This document shows positions 33,265 through 42,305 of a stretch of 64,000 nt of DNA, one piece after another. The stretch is taken from positions 124,001 through 188,000 of the forward strand of contig CANRGH010000003.1 in assembly GCA_947630135.1 (NCBI GenBank), in the 5' to 3' direction. The notes beneath the pieces are model-generated. The model saw only the letters and a list, made by a program, of their open reading frames with translations, did no database searches and was not told where the DNA came from. The DNA is from an uncultured Monoglobus sp. (GTDB taxonomy: Bacteria > Bacillota > Clostridia > Monoglobales > Monoglobaceae). Position numbers and translations under genes: made by a program. Position 1 is the first letter of the stretch. The number at the start of each line of letters is the position of its first letter.

Positions 33265-33298
33265 TGAAGAGTGAGGGAAACCTCACTCTTTGGTTTTA
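33265..33298 (+). promoter_or_regulatory. Leader hairpin of the rimP-nusA operon, possible NusA-dependent attenuator
   Basis: AAGAGTGAGG pairs with CCTCACTCTT around GAAA and is followed by TGGTTTT. A hairpin of this kind is usual at the start of Firmicutes rimP-nusA operons, and in B. subtilis nusA expression is autoregulated by NusA-dependent termination in the leader. The weak T-run here fits such an attenuator; the function in this species is inferred. Confidence 0.65.
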
Positions 33299-33358
33299 AA
33301 TGTTTATGACGCCCCGCGCGGCGGGGTATGTCAATGACTGCGTTGGGAGTTGATAAGC

Positions 33359-33823
33359 TTGCGGTTGAGCAAAACTGAAAAAATTGTTTACGACATGGCG
33401 GTCGGGCCCGCCGCCGAGGCGGGGCTTGAGGTTTACGACGTCGAGTTCGTGAAAGAGGGCGGCGCCCGCTTTTTGAGGATATTTCTTGACAAGAGCGGCG
33501 GCGTGAATATTGACGAGTGTGAGGAATTTTCGCGCGTGATAGGGGATCTGCTTGACAGGAAGGACCCGATCCCGCAGAACTATTACCTTGAGGTGTCGTC
33601 CCCGGGAATTGAGCGCAGGCTCAGGCATCGGGAGCATTTTGAAAAAGCGATCGGCGAGACGGTCGACGTTCACCTCTATAAGGCGGTCGGCGGTTCAAAG
33701 ACGCTGACCGGCATTTTAACCGAAATTGATGATGAAAATAATATAACAATTGAGACGGACGGGGAGACGGCAACAATTCCCCAAAGCGCGGCGGCGAGAG
33801 TCAATATTCATTTTGACTTTTAA
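33359..33823 (+). CDS. rimP: Ribosome maturation factor RimP
   Basis: A 154-residue 30S assembly factor. YDVEFVKEGGARFLRIFLDK, DECEEFSRVIGDLLD and LEVSSPGIERRL are the conserved parts. The start is taken as TTG 33359, spaced nine bases from GGAG; TTG 33350 is too close to the SD. First gene of the operon rimP-nusA-ylxR-infB-rbfA-nrnA-truB-ribF. Confidence 0.95.
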   Translation: MRLSKTEKIVYDMAVGPAAEAGLEVYDVEFVKEGGARFLRIFLDKSGGVNIDECEEFSRVIGDLLDRKDPIPQNYYLEVSSPGIERRLRHREHFEKAIGETVDVHLYKAVGGSKTLTGILTEIDDENNITIETDGETATIPQSAAARVNIHFDF

Positions 33824-33859
33824 GTTGGGCGCAAATAACAGAGAGGAGTCTTTAGAAAA

Positions 33860-34978
33860 ATGAGTTCAGAGCTTTTTAACTTGTTGGATGAGATCGAGGA
33901 GGAAAAAGGCATAAGCAAGGATATTGTGCTGGACGCTCTTGAGAGCGCGCTGATTTCCGCTTACAAGAAGAATTTCGGCGCCGTTTCCGATATAAACGTT
34001 AAGTTTTCGGAGGACGGAGAGATCAAGATCTATGCCAGAAAGATGGTTGTTGAGGAGGTCGAGGACAGAGAGACACAGATTTCGGTGCTCGACGCCCGCG
34101 ACATTAAGCCCGAATATGAGGTGGGCGACATTGTCGAGTTTGAGGTGACACCCGCCGCTTTCGGCAGGATAGCCGCGCAGACCGCCCGTCAGGTCGTGTT
34201 CCAGAGAATACGCGAGGCGGAGCGAGAGAAGATGGTCGACGAGTATAGCGGCCGCGAGAACAACATAGCCAACGCTGTTGTCAGAAAGATCGACCGACGC
34301 AATGTTATGCTTGACATTGACGGCACCGAGTCGGTGCTGATGTCGAACGAGCAGGTAAAACACGACAACTACAAGGTCGGCGAGCGCTACAAGGTGTTCG
34401 TGGTCGAGGTCGCGGACAGCGTCAAGGGCGTGCACCTTGTCGTTTCGCGCTCGCACCCCGGACTGGTGCGCTGCCTGTTTGAGCTTGAGGTCCCCGAGAT
34501 CTCGCAGGGAATTATAGAATTCAAGGGCATCTCCCGCGAGGCGGGATCGCGCTCCAAGATCGCGGTCGCCTCAACGGTGCGCAACGTTGACCCGGTGGGA
34601 ACCTGCATCGGCCCCAAGGGAATGAGAGTGCAGAACGTTATTAACGAGCTGCGCGGCGAGAAGATAGACATTATAAGATACAGCGACGATCCGGCGGAGT
34701 TCGTTTCGAACGCGCTCAGCCCCGCGGACGTGGTTTCGATAAACGTTATTCCCGATCAGAAAATGTGCAAGGTCGTGGTTCCCGAGAGCCAGCTTTCACT
34801 GGCGATCGGCAGAGAGGGCCAGAACGTGCGCCTTGCCGCCAGACTGACGGGCTGGAAGATAGACCTGAGCGCGCTGCCCGACGAGCAGATCGGAGAAACG
34901 AGCGACGAGTCCGGCGGCGAGCCGACCGAGGAGGATATGCAGAGAGAGGTCGCCGAGATCTTAGCCAGAGAGGATTAA
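33860..34978 (+). CDS. nusA: Transcription termination/antitermination factor NusA
   Basis: A 372-residue protein: N-terminal RNA-polymerase-binding domain, S1 domain (about 130-200), and KH1 and KH2 domains ([40 protein letters not shown]). It ends with an acidic tail and lacks the two extra C-terminal repeats of E. coli NusA, as in other Firmicutes. It controls pausing and termination, possibly including its own leader. Confidence 0.98.
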   Translation: MSSELFNLLDEIEEEKGISKDIVLDALESALISAYKKNFGAVSDINVKFSEDGEIKIYARKMVVEEVEDRETQISVLDARDIKPEYEVGDIVEFEVTPAAFGRIAAQTARQVVFQRIREAEREKMVDEYSGRENNIANAVVRKIDRRNVMLDIDGTESVLMSNEQVKHDNYKVGERYKVFVVEVADSVKGVHLVVSRSHPGLVRCLFELEVPEISQGIIEFKGISREAGSRSKIAVASTVRNVDPVGTCIGPKGMRVQNVINELRGEKIDIIRYSDDPAEFVSNALSPADVVSINVIPDQKMCKVVVPESQLSLAIGREGQNVRLAARLTGWKIDLSALPDEQIGETSDESGGEPTEEDMQREVAEILARED

Positions 34979-34981
34979 GCC

Positions 34982-35227
34982 ATGCCTGTGAGAATGTGCG
35001 TGGTATGCAGGGGCCGCTTTGAAAAAGCGGAACTCAGCCGCGTGATATGCGGCGGCGACGGCGAGATCCGCCTCGACAAAACGGGCAAGGCCCAGTGCCG
35101 CGGCGCGTATATCTGCGGCGAATGTTTGGGAACGGCCCAAAAGAAACGGGCGCTTGAGCGGGTCTTTAAACGCAGAGTAGAGCCCGAGGTATACGAGAGA
35201 ATTATCCGCGAGGCGGAGGAAAATTGA
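34982..35227 (+). CDS. ylxR: YlxR-family RNA-binding protein
   Basis: An 81-residue DUF448 protein: PVRMCVVCRGRFEKAEL and the GRGAYIC-type GRGAYICGECL segment. It begins three bases after nusA. B. subtilis YlxR (RnpM) has been linked to RNase P and nucleoid functions. The ylxQ (L7Ae-like) gene that often follows is absent: only 80 bases separate this gene from infB. Confidence 0.92.
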   Translation: MPVRMCVVCRGRFEKAELSRVICGGDGEIRLDKTGKAQCRGAYICGECLGTAQKKRALERVFKRRVEPEVYERIIREAEEN

Positions 35228-35307
35228 CATAAATTCGCGGGCGGCGCATCCCGACGCCCAAGGCCGCGGCCGGCGGCGAGAAAAATCAGAAAGGGTTGAT
35301 GTAAACA

Positions 35308-37575
35308 ATGGAAAAAATACGAGCTTATGAGCTGTCCAAAATATTCGGATTTCCGAGCAAGGACATCGTGAAGGTGCTGCACGATTACGGCGTTTCGACC
35401 AAGAACCATATGAGCGCTCTGAACGAGTATGAATTGGACGTGATTTTTGAATATCTTACCCAAAGGAACTCGGCGAATGACTTTTCGATTTTGGAAAAGA
35501 AGAAAAAGCACGAGCAGGCCCCGCGCAAAAAGAGAGAAAAGGGCGAGGCTCAGGAAGTCGAGAGAGAGTTCACCGACACGAACGAGGTCGTCGTGGGCAG
35601 AAAGACCCGCACGGTCGATACCCGCGTCAACAATGTGGACCTTGACCGCATAGACGATGAAAAGATTGAGGACCTTATTCCCGAAAACGTTAAGCAGGGC
35701 GACAAGAAGCAGAAGATAAATCAGAAGAAAAAACAGCAGCAGCGCCAGCAGCACAGCACAAAGCAGAAGCGCAAGCCCGAAAACGTTTTCAAAAAGGTCG
35801 AGAAGAAAAAGAAGAAGGAAGAGCCGATTCATGTGCTCATCCCGGGCGAGATAACCGTGGGTGAGCTGGCGTCCAGAATGAAGAAGTCGCCTGCCGAGAT
35901 AATTAAAAAGCTCATGCTTTTGGGAATAATGGCAACGGTCAACGAGACGCTCGACTTTGACACCGCCTCGCTTATCGTTGAGGAAATGGGCGGAACCTAT
36001 GAAAAAGAAATAATTCTCACGGAAGAGGATAAACTATTTGAGGACTTTGAGGATACACCCGAGCAGCTCAAGCCCCGTTCGCCGGTCGTTGTTGTTATGG
36101 GCCATGTCGATCACGGAAAGACTTCGCTGCTTGACGCGATAAGGCACACCAACGTGACCGAGGGCGAGTTCGGAGGTATTACCCAGCATATCGGCGCGCA
36201 CCGCGTCCGCGTGGGCGAAAAGAAGATAACCTTCCTTGACACGCCGGGTCATGAGGCGTTCACCGCAATGCGCGCGAGAGGCGCGCTTGTGACCGACATA
36301 GCCATACTGGTCGTTGCGGCGGACGACGGAATTATGCCGCAGACGGTCGAGGCGATAAACCACGCCAAGGCCGCGAACGTTTCGATAATAGTCGCGATAA
36401 ACAAGATAGACAAAGAGGGCGCGAACCCCGACCGCGTTAAGCAGGAGCTCATGGAGCACAACCTGGTTCCCGAGGAATGGGGCGGCGACACGATCTGCGT
36501 TGAGATCTCCGCCAAAAAGAAGCAGAACATCAAGCAGCTCCTTGAGATGGTTCTGCTTGTGGCCGAGATGAAGGAACTCAAGGCCAATCCCGACAGAAAG
36601 GCCAAGGGCACGGTTATCGAGTCGCAGCTCGATAAGGGCCGCGGCCCGGTCGCCACGGTTCTGGTGCAGAACGGAACTTTGCGCGTCGGCGATATTGTCG
36701 TTGCCGGAACGGCCGTGGGCAGAGTCCGCGCGATGAGCAACGACAAGGGAAAGAACGTTAAAAAAGCCGGCCCGTCGATTCCCGTTGAGATCCTCGGCCT
36801 GTCCGAGGTTCCCGAGGGCGGCGACGAGTTCTATGTCGTAACCGACGAGCGTCTCGCGCGCTCGGTCGTGGCGAACAGAAAATTCAAGGAGAAGCAGGAG
36901 CGGCAGAAGTCCGCGGGAGCCGTGTCGCTTGAAAATCTGTTCGAGCATATCGAGGCCGGCAAGATGAAGGAGCTCAATATAATCGTCAAGGCCGACGTTC
37001 AGGGAAGCGTCGAGGCGGTTAAGCAGTCGCTCGAGAGGATTTCAAACGACGAGGTGCGCGTTTCGGTTATTCACGGCGCAGTTGGCGCCATAACCGAGTC
37101 GGATGTTATGCTGGCAAGTGCGTCAAACGCGATAATCGTCGGCTTTAACGTGCGTCCCACGGCGGGCGCCAGCGACGCGGCGGCTGACGCGGATGTCGAT
37201 CTGCGCATGTACCGCGTGATCTATGACGCGATAGAGGATATTGAAAAGGCCATGAAGGGTATGCTTGAGCCCACCTTCCGCGAGGAGGTAACGGGCCACG
37301 TTGAGATCAGAACGACGTTCAAGGTTTCGGGCGTGGGCACGATCGGCGGCGCTTATGTTACCGACGGAAAGATACGCCGCGACAGCCTTGTGCGCGTTGT
37401 GCGCGACGGCATTGTTATCCATGAGGGCGAGCTCGGCTCGCTCAAGAGGTTCAAAGACGATGTGCGCGAGGTCAACAGCGGTTATGAGTGCGGTCTCAGC
37501 ATAAGCAATTATAACGACATCAAGGACGGCGACGTTATTGAGGCGTATATAATGGCGCAGGTGGATCCCGAGTAA
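35308..37575 (+). CDS. infB: Translation initiation factor IF-2
   Basis: A 755-residue GTPase that places fMet-tRNA on the 30S subunit. N-terminal IF2_N domain ([20 protein letters not shown]), a Lys/Gln-rich linker (about 70-170), a second IF2_N segment ([20 protein letters not shown]), then G1 [20 protein letters not shown] and NKID, followed by domains II to IV. It is shorter than E. coli IF-2 because of the short linker, as in many Clostridia. Confidence 0.98.
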   Translation: MEKIRAYELSKIFGFPSKDIVKVLHDYGVSTKNHMSALNEYELDVIFEYLTQRNSANDFSILEKKKKHEQAPRKKREKGEAQEVEREFTDTNEVVVGRKTRTVDTRVNNVDLDRIDDEKIEDLIPENVKQGDKKQKINQKKKQQQRQQHSTKQKRKPENVFKKVEKKKKKEEPIHVLIPGEITVGELASRMKKSPAEIIKKLMLLGIMATVNETLDFDTASLIVEEMGGTYEKEIILTEEDKLFEDFEDTPEQLKPRSPVVVVMGHVDHGKTSLLDAIRHTNVTEGEFGGITQHIGAHRVRVGEKKITFLDTPGHEAFTAMRARGALVTDIAILVVAADDGIMPQTVEAINHAKAANVSIIVAINKIDKEGANPDRVKQELMEHNLVPEEWGGDTICVEISAKKKQNIKQLLEMVLLVAEMKELKANPDRKAKGTVIESQLDKGRGPVATVLVQNGTLRVGDIVVAGTAVGRVRAMSNDKGKNVKKAGPSIPVEILGLSEVPEGGDEFYVVTDERLARSVVANRKFKEKQERQKSAGAVSLENLFEHIEAGKMKELNIIVKADVQGSVEAVKQSLERISNDEVRVSVIHGAVGAITESDVMLASASNAIIVGFNVRPTAGASDAAADADVDLRMYRVIYDAIEDIEKAMKGMLEPTFREEVTGHVEIRTTFKVSGVGTIGGAYVTDGKIRRDSLVRVVRDGIVIHEGELGSLKRFKDDVREVNSGYECGLSISNYNDIKDGDVIEAYIMAQVDPE

Positions 37576-37600
37576 TTTTGATTGACCGGAGGATAAAATT

Positions 37601-37939
37601 ATGGCAAATTACAGCAGGACCGACAGGGTTTCCGAGGAGGTAAAGCGGGAGCTTTCGTCGGTGATACGCGAGCTTAAGGACCCGCGGATCCCGCAGATGA
37701 TCTCTGTGGTTTCGGTTCGGGTCACAAAGGATTTGAAATATGCCAAAGCGAATATAAGCGTTTACGGTGACGATAAAACAAAGAAGGATGCCTTTGCGGC
37801 GCTCAAAAGCGCGGGCGGGTTTATCAGAAAAGAGATAAGCCGCCGACTGAACCTGAGGCAGACGCCCGAATTCACATTTGTGGAGGATGACAGTATTGAA
37901 TACGGAGCCCATATTCAGAAGCTGATGCGGGATTTGTAA
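37601..37939 (+). CDS. rbfA: Ribosome-binding factor A
   Basis: A 112-residue single KH-fold protein needed for 16S 5' end maturation and cold growth. RTDRVSEEVKRELSSVIREL and VTKDLKYAKANISVYGDD are typical. The SD is GGAGG; the usual place after infB. Confidence 0.97.
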   Translation: MANYSRTDRVSEEVKRELSSVIRELKDPRIPQMISVVSVRVTKDLKYAKANISVYGDDKTKKDAFAALKSAGGFIRKEISRRLNLRQTPEFTFVEDDSIEYGAHIQKLMRDL

Positions 37940-37956
37940 ATTAGCGAGGTAGACAA

Positions 37957-38913
37957 ATGTTTGAAAAACTAATACCGATTATCAAAGACGCGTCGGCGGT
38001 GGGCCTGTTCGGACATACCCACCCCGACGGCGACGCAATGGGCAGCGCGTGCGCGCTGGCCATTGCGCTTAACAATATGGGCAAGCGCACCCGGGTGTTT
38101 TTGGAGGACTGTCCCGACGCCCAGGCGCGGTCGCTTATTATCATGGACAACGACGAGAGTCTTGAGATAAGCGGCTGCGATCTGCTTATCGCTCTTGACT
38201 GCGCCGACTCAAACCGGCTTGGCGTTTATAAGGACGCCTTTCTCGCCCACGGCAACACTATCGCGATCGACCACCATGTGACGCACAAGGTCTTCGCGAG
38301 GTCGGGCACGGTGTTCATGGAAATTTCCTCGACCTGCGAGCTTGTGTATATGCTGCTTCGCGAAATGGGCGAGGAAATCACCCGCGACATAGCGGCGAAC
38401 CTGTATATAGGCCTTGTGACCGACACGGGGAACCTGAAATATTCCAACGTGACGGGCAACACGCTGCGCGTCGGAGCGGCTCTGATAGACACCGGCATTG
38501 ACTTTTCGCGCATGTCGCGGATATTGTTCACAGTAAAGCCTATGGGCTATTACAGGCTGATGCATGCCGCTATCGAAAAGTTGAAATTTATATGCGGAGA
38601 CAAGGCCGCGGTGCTTTATATATCGGATGAGGACCTGCATAACGCGGGAATAACCGAGGAGGAGGCCAACGCGATCGTTACGATCCCCGGCAGCATAGAA
38701 GGTGTTGAGGTCGGAGTCTACATAAGAAAGCGTTCAAGCGGCGAGTTCAAGGTCAGTCTGCGCTCCAGCGAGTATATGGATGTCGCGGAGATCGCGTCAT
38801 GCTTCGGCGGCGGCGGACATATCCACGCCAGCGGCTACAGCGTGTTTGACAAAACGGTTGAAGAGATAATCGCCGGGCTTGAAACGGAGCTGAACAAAAG
38901 ATGGCGGAGCTGA
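37957..38913 (+). CDS. nrnA: Bifunctional oligoribonuclease/PAP phosphatase (DHH family)
   Basis: A 318-residue DHH/DHHA1 phosphoesterase. Motif I GHTHPDGDAMGSA, motif III AIDHHVTHK and the C-terminal GGGGHIHASG nucleotide-binding loop are present. NrnA degrades short RNA and pAp or cyclic-dinucleotide products. Its end overlaps truB by 13 bases. Confidence 0.95.
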   Translation: MFEKLIPIIKDASAVGLFGHTHPDGDAMGSACALAIALNNMGKRTRVFLEDCPDAQARSLIIMDNDESLEISGCDLLIALDCADSNRLGVYKDAFLAHGNTIAIDHHVTHKVFARSGTVFMEISSTCELVYMLLREMGEEITRDIAANLYIGLVTDTGNLKYSNVTGNTLRVGAALIDTGIDFSRMSRILFTVKPMGYYRLMHAAIEKLKFICGDKAAVLYISDEDLHNAGITEEEANAIVTIPGSIEGVEVGVYIRKRSSGEFKVSLRSSEYMDVAEIASCFGGGGHIHASGYSVFDKTVEEIIAGLETELNKRWRS

Positions 38914-39803
38914 GCGGGATCGTAAATGTGTATAAGCCCGTCGGCATGACTTCCCACGACGTTGTGGGCCGCATGAGAAAAATTTTGGGCATCAGAAAAA
39001 TCGGACACACCGGCACCCTTGACCCCGACGCCGAGGGCGTGCTTCCGATTTGCGTGGGAAAGGCCACCAAGGCCGCGGATATGCTCACCGCCACCGACAA
39101 GGAATACACGGCGAGAGTGACGCTCGGCAGCGCCACCGACACCGGAGACGCCTCGGGAAAGATCATAAGCTCGGTCGATATGGACGAGGTCGTGATCGGC
39201 AAAGGTGATATCGAGAAGGCCGCCGGGGAATTTTTGGGCGAGATCATGCAGGTCCCGCCGATGTATTCGGCGATAAAGGTTGGGGGCAAAAAGCTCTACG
39301 AGCTCGCCCGCAAGGGGATAGAGATCGAGCGCGAGCCGCGCCGCGTCCGCATTGACAAAATCGAGATATTCGATTGCGCGCCGGGCGACGGTTCCGTGCG
39401 GGAGTTTTCGGCGGCGATCGCCTGCTCGAAGGGCACCTATATCCGCTCTCTTTGCTCGGATCTGGGCGAAAAGCTGGGCTGCCACGCGCATATGTCGGGC
39501 CTTGTCCGCACACGAAGCGGACGGTTCGGCCAAAGCGGCAGCTATACCTTGGAAAGGATCGCCGAAATGGCGGAGGCGGGGGACTTCTCGTTTCTGATCC
39601 CGACCGACAGTGTTTTTGACGAATACGGCGCGATAACTCTTGACGAGAGAAACGCCGCAATGGTGAAAAACGGGGTGCGCATACGCGCTCCGAAAAACAC
39701 CCGTGAGGGCGGAATTTACAGAGTGTATGACAAAAACGGCGCGTTTCTCACGGTTTCAAAGCGCGAGAACGACAGAATGACGATAATAAAAACTTTTTAT
39801 TAG
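38901..39803 (+). CDS. truB: tRNA pseudouridine(55) synthase
   Basis: A 300-residue enzyme making pseudouridine 55 in the T-loop. GIVNVYKPVGMTSHDVV, the catalytic Asp in GHTGTLDPDAEGVLPI, and YSAIKVGGKKLYELARKG are standard. A C-terminal PUA-like part follows. It overlaps nrnA, indicating coupled translation. Confidence 0.97.
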   Translation: MAELSGIVNVYKPVGMTSHDVVGRMRKILGIRKIGHTGTLDPDAEGVLPICVGKATKAADMLTATDKEYTARVTLGSATDTGDASGKIISSVDMDEVVIGKGDIEKAAGEFLGEIMQVPPMYSAIKVGGKKLYELARKGIEIEREPRRVRIDKIEIFDCAPGDGSVREFSAAIACSKGTYIRSLCSDLGEKLGCHAHMSGLVRTRSGRFGQSGSYTLERIAEMAEAGDFSFLIPTDSVFDEYGAITLDERNAAMVKNGVRIRAPKNTREGGIYRVYDKNGAFLTVSKRENDRMTIIKTFY

Positions 39804-39849
39804 TGAAAACTTGAAGATTTTTGATTATCGCCGCGTTAGGAGAACATAT

Positions 39850-40815
39850 ATGGAATACTATGCTCAGGATGAGTTATTCAACCGACATGATCTTGACAAT
39901 TTAAAACTAAAGGACACCGCGGTTGCCCTCGGTGTCTTTGACGCTATGCATTTGGGACACCTTGAGATAGTTGACACGGTTGTCAGGTACGCCCGTGAAA
40001 ACGGATTCAGATCGGCGGTGTATATGTTCCGCAATATTCCCAAAAGCGTGATAACCAACACCGATATAAAAAATGTGAACCTGTTCAAAAAACGGCTGCG
40101 CATACTGTATGACAGAGGCGTGGACATAGTCATCGCCGAGCGGTTCACCACGGATTATATGAAAATTCCATACACCGAGTTCGTCGATAAATATCTGGTC
40201 GAAAAATTCGGCGCGAAATTCGTGTGCGCGGGCTTTAATTTTCACTACGGTTTCCGAGGCAAGGGAAACACCGAAAATCTCAGGGAGCTGTGCGCGGAGC
40301 GCGGAATAAAAGTCCACATCGCCGAGTGTAAGAGCCTTGACTGCCCGGTTTCGAGTACGCTGATACGCCAGCTTATCGCTTCGGGCGAAATGGAAGAGGC
40401 GGCGGTCTACCTCGGCAGATATTTTTCGGTCACACGCCGCGTGGAGCGCGGAGCGGGGCTCGGGCATAGGATCGGCTTCCCCACTGCCAATATTGAGCTT
40501 CCGGATTTTCATGTGGTGCCGAAGTTCGGCGTCTACATTACCCGTGCCAAGCTCAACGGAAAGTGGCACCGCGCTGTGACAAACGTCGGCGGAAAGCCCA
40601 CTGTTGGCAGCGACAAGCCGAGCATCGAAACCTATATTTTCGGGCACAAAGGCGATCTTTACGGCAAGGAGATCGAGATCGAGTTCAGACATTATCTGCG
40701 CCCGATAATAAAATTTGAAAGCATAGACGGACTCAAGGCGCAGCTCGAGCGCGACAAGCGGGCCGCGACTGAATACTTCGACGCGGAGGAGAAAAAGACC
40801 GCGGGTTCTCTGTGA
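39850..40815 (+). CDS. ribF: Bifunctional riboflavin kinase/FMN adenylyltransferase
   Basis: A 321-residue two-domain enzyme making FMN and FAD. The N-terminal adenylyltransferase has LGVFDAMHLGHLEIV (GxFDxxHxGH) and CPVSSTLIRQLI; the C-terminal kinase has GHRIGFPTANIELP. The start at 39850 follows TAGGAG; a TTG at 39811 would add 13 residues without a good SD. Last gene of the rimP operon. Confidence 0.95.
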   Translation: MEYYAQDELFNRHDLDNLKLKDTAVALGVFDAMHLGHLEIVDTVVRYARENGFRSAVYMFRNIPKSVITNTDIKNVNLFKKRLRILYDRGVDIVIAERFTTDYMKIPYTEFVDKYLVEKFGAKFVCAGFNFHYGFRGKGNTENLRELCAERGIKVHIAECKSLDCPVSSTLIRQLIASGEMEEAAVYLGRYFSVTRRVERGAGLGHRIGFPTANIELPDFHVVPKFGVYITRAKLNGKWHRAVTNVGGKPTVGSDKPSIETYIFGHKGDLYGKEIEIEFRHYLRPIIKFESIDGLKAQLERDKRAATEYFDAEEKKTAGSL

Positions 40816-40873
40816 CGGTTTTTAAGCGGAGGGCGATAATTAATGTTTTTTGATTACGTTGGAAGGTGTAAAT

Positions 40874-42256
40874 TTGAATAAAACGACAACAAAAAAATAT
40901 GAAATGGACATGTGCAGCGGCCCGATACTGCAAAAAATGCTGATGTATTCGCTGCCGCTTATGGCGAGCGGCGTGCTGCAGCTCATGTTCAACGCTATGG
41001 ACATAGTGGTGGTGGGGCAGTTCGCGGGCGACAACTCGCTTGCCGCGGTGGGCTCAAACACCTCGATCATCGGCCTTATCACCAATCTGTTTCTGGGCCT
41101 TTCGGTCGCCGCCAATGTGCTTGTAGCCAGATTTTACGGGGCCAGGGACACAAAGTCGGTAACGCGTACCGTCCACACCTCGATGCTGCTCAGTCTGCTG
41201 AGCGGCGTTTTGCTTACGATAATCGGTGTGGGCGGCGCCAAATGGATATTGGAGCTTATGCAGACGCCCGCCGAGGTGCTGCCGCTCGCGGTGCTTTATC
41301 TTCGGATATACTTTTTGGGCATGACCGCCACGATGATCTATAACTTCGGCAGCGCCATTCTGCGCGGCGTGGGCGACACCCGCCGCCCGCTCTATTATCT
41401 CGTTATTTCGGGCGTTATCAACGTGGCGCTTAATTTGGTTTTTGTTATAGTGTTCAAAATGGATGTGGCGGGCGTCGCGCTGGCCACCGTGATCTCACAG
41501 TGCGTGTCGGCGTTTCTGGTGACTCGCTGCCTTATGAAGGAAAAGGGCGCGATCCGCTTCAGACCTTCAAACATGCGCCTTGACAAGAGCAAGACTGCGG
41601 CGATCTTCAAGATCGGCCTGCCCGCGGGATTTCAGGGCGTGATGTTCTCGATTTCAAACGTTATCATTCAGTCGTCGATAAACTCGTTCGGCCCGATAGT
41701 CATGGCGGGCAATGCGGCGGCGCAGAACCTTGAGTCGTTTGTCTACATAGCAATGAACGCGTTTCACCAGGCCGCCGTCACGTTCACCAGCCAGAACTTC
41801 GGCGCCTTGCAGTGGAAGAGGATAAACAGGATCGCGGTTTATTCCGAGGTATGCGTGACCATAGTCGGAGTGCTGCTCGGTAACTTAGTCTGCCTGTTCG
41901 GACAGCAGCTTGTGGGGATCTATTCGTCAAATCCCGACGTGATAAGAGCGGGTATTGACAGACTCTCGATCGTCGCCCGCACACAGGCGACTGCGGGAAT
42001 GATGGACGTTATGGTGGGAGCGCTGCGCGGCATCGGCTACTCGTTCATGCCAATGGTCGTTTCGCTCATCGGCGTGTGCGGAATTCGCATAGGCTGGATA
42101 TTCACGGTGTTCGGGATCGAGCGGTTCCACACTATCGAGGTGCTCTATTCCTCATATCCGATTTCGTGGCTGATCACGTTCCTTGTTCACCTCGGCTGCT
42201 TCATTGTGATCAGGACCCGTCTTGAAAAGAAAATGAGCAAGCTAAGTCATTCTTAA
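40874..42256 (+). CDS. MATE-family multidrug exporter
   Basis: About 460 residues with twelve hydrophobic segments in two halves, e.g. LPLMASGVLQLMFNAMDIVV and the second-half counterpart LPAGFQGVMFSISNVIIQSS. DinF/NorM-type MATE proteins exchange cationic drugs or metabolites for Na+ or H+. The start is taken as TTG 40874, five bases after AAGGTG; an upstream TTG at 40850 precedes that SD. The substrate cannot be inferred. Confidence 0.92.
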   Translation: MNKTTTKKYEMDMCSGPILQKMLMYSLPLMASGVLQLMFNAMDIVVVGQFAGDNSLAAVGSNTSIIGLITNLFLGLSVAANVLVARFYGARDTKSVTRTVHTSMLLSLLSGVLLTIIGVGGAKWILELMQTPAEVLPLAVLYLRIYFLGMTATMIYNFGSAILRGVGDTRRPLYYLVISGVINVALNLVFVIVFKMDVAGVALATVISQCVSAFLVTRCLMKEKGAIRFRPSNMRLDKSKTAAIFKIGLPAGFQGVMFSISNVIIQSSINSFGPIVMAGNAAAQNLESFVYIAMNAFHQAAVTFTSQNFGALQWKRINRIAVYSEVCVTIVGVLLGNLVCLFGQQLVGIYSSNPDVIRAGIDRLSIVARTQATAGMMDVMVGALRGIGYSFMPMVVSLIGVCGIRIGWIFTVFGIERFHTIEVLYSSYPISWLITFLVHLGCFIVIRTRLEKKMSKLSHS

Positions 42257-42264
42257 AATATTTG

Positions 42265-42297
42265 ACCCCTCGGCTCAAATCGGGCGAGGGGTAATTT
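42265..42297. terminator. Bidirectional terminator between the MATE gene and the metallopeptidase
   Basis: ACCCCTCG (42265-42272) pairs with CGAGGGGT (42285-42292), followed by AATTTT; AAATA precedes it for the opposite strand. Confidence 0.75.
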
Positions 42298-42305
42298 TAC
42301 GCTTT

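Noticed and set aside
40850-42256. Idea that the MATE protein exports the Agr peptide
   Set aside because: It is 9 kb away, core-like in composition, and AgrB-type systems are not known to need MATE exporters.
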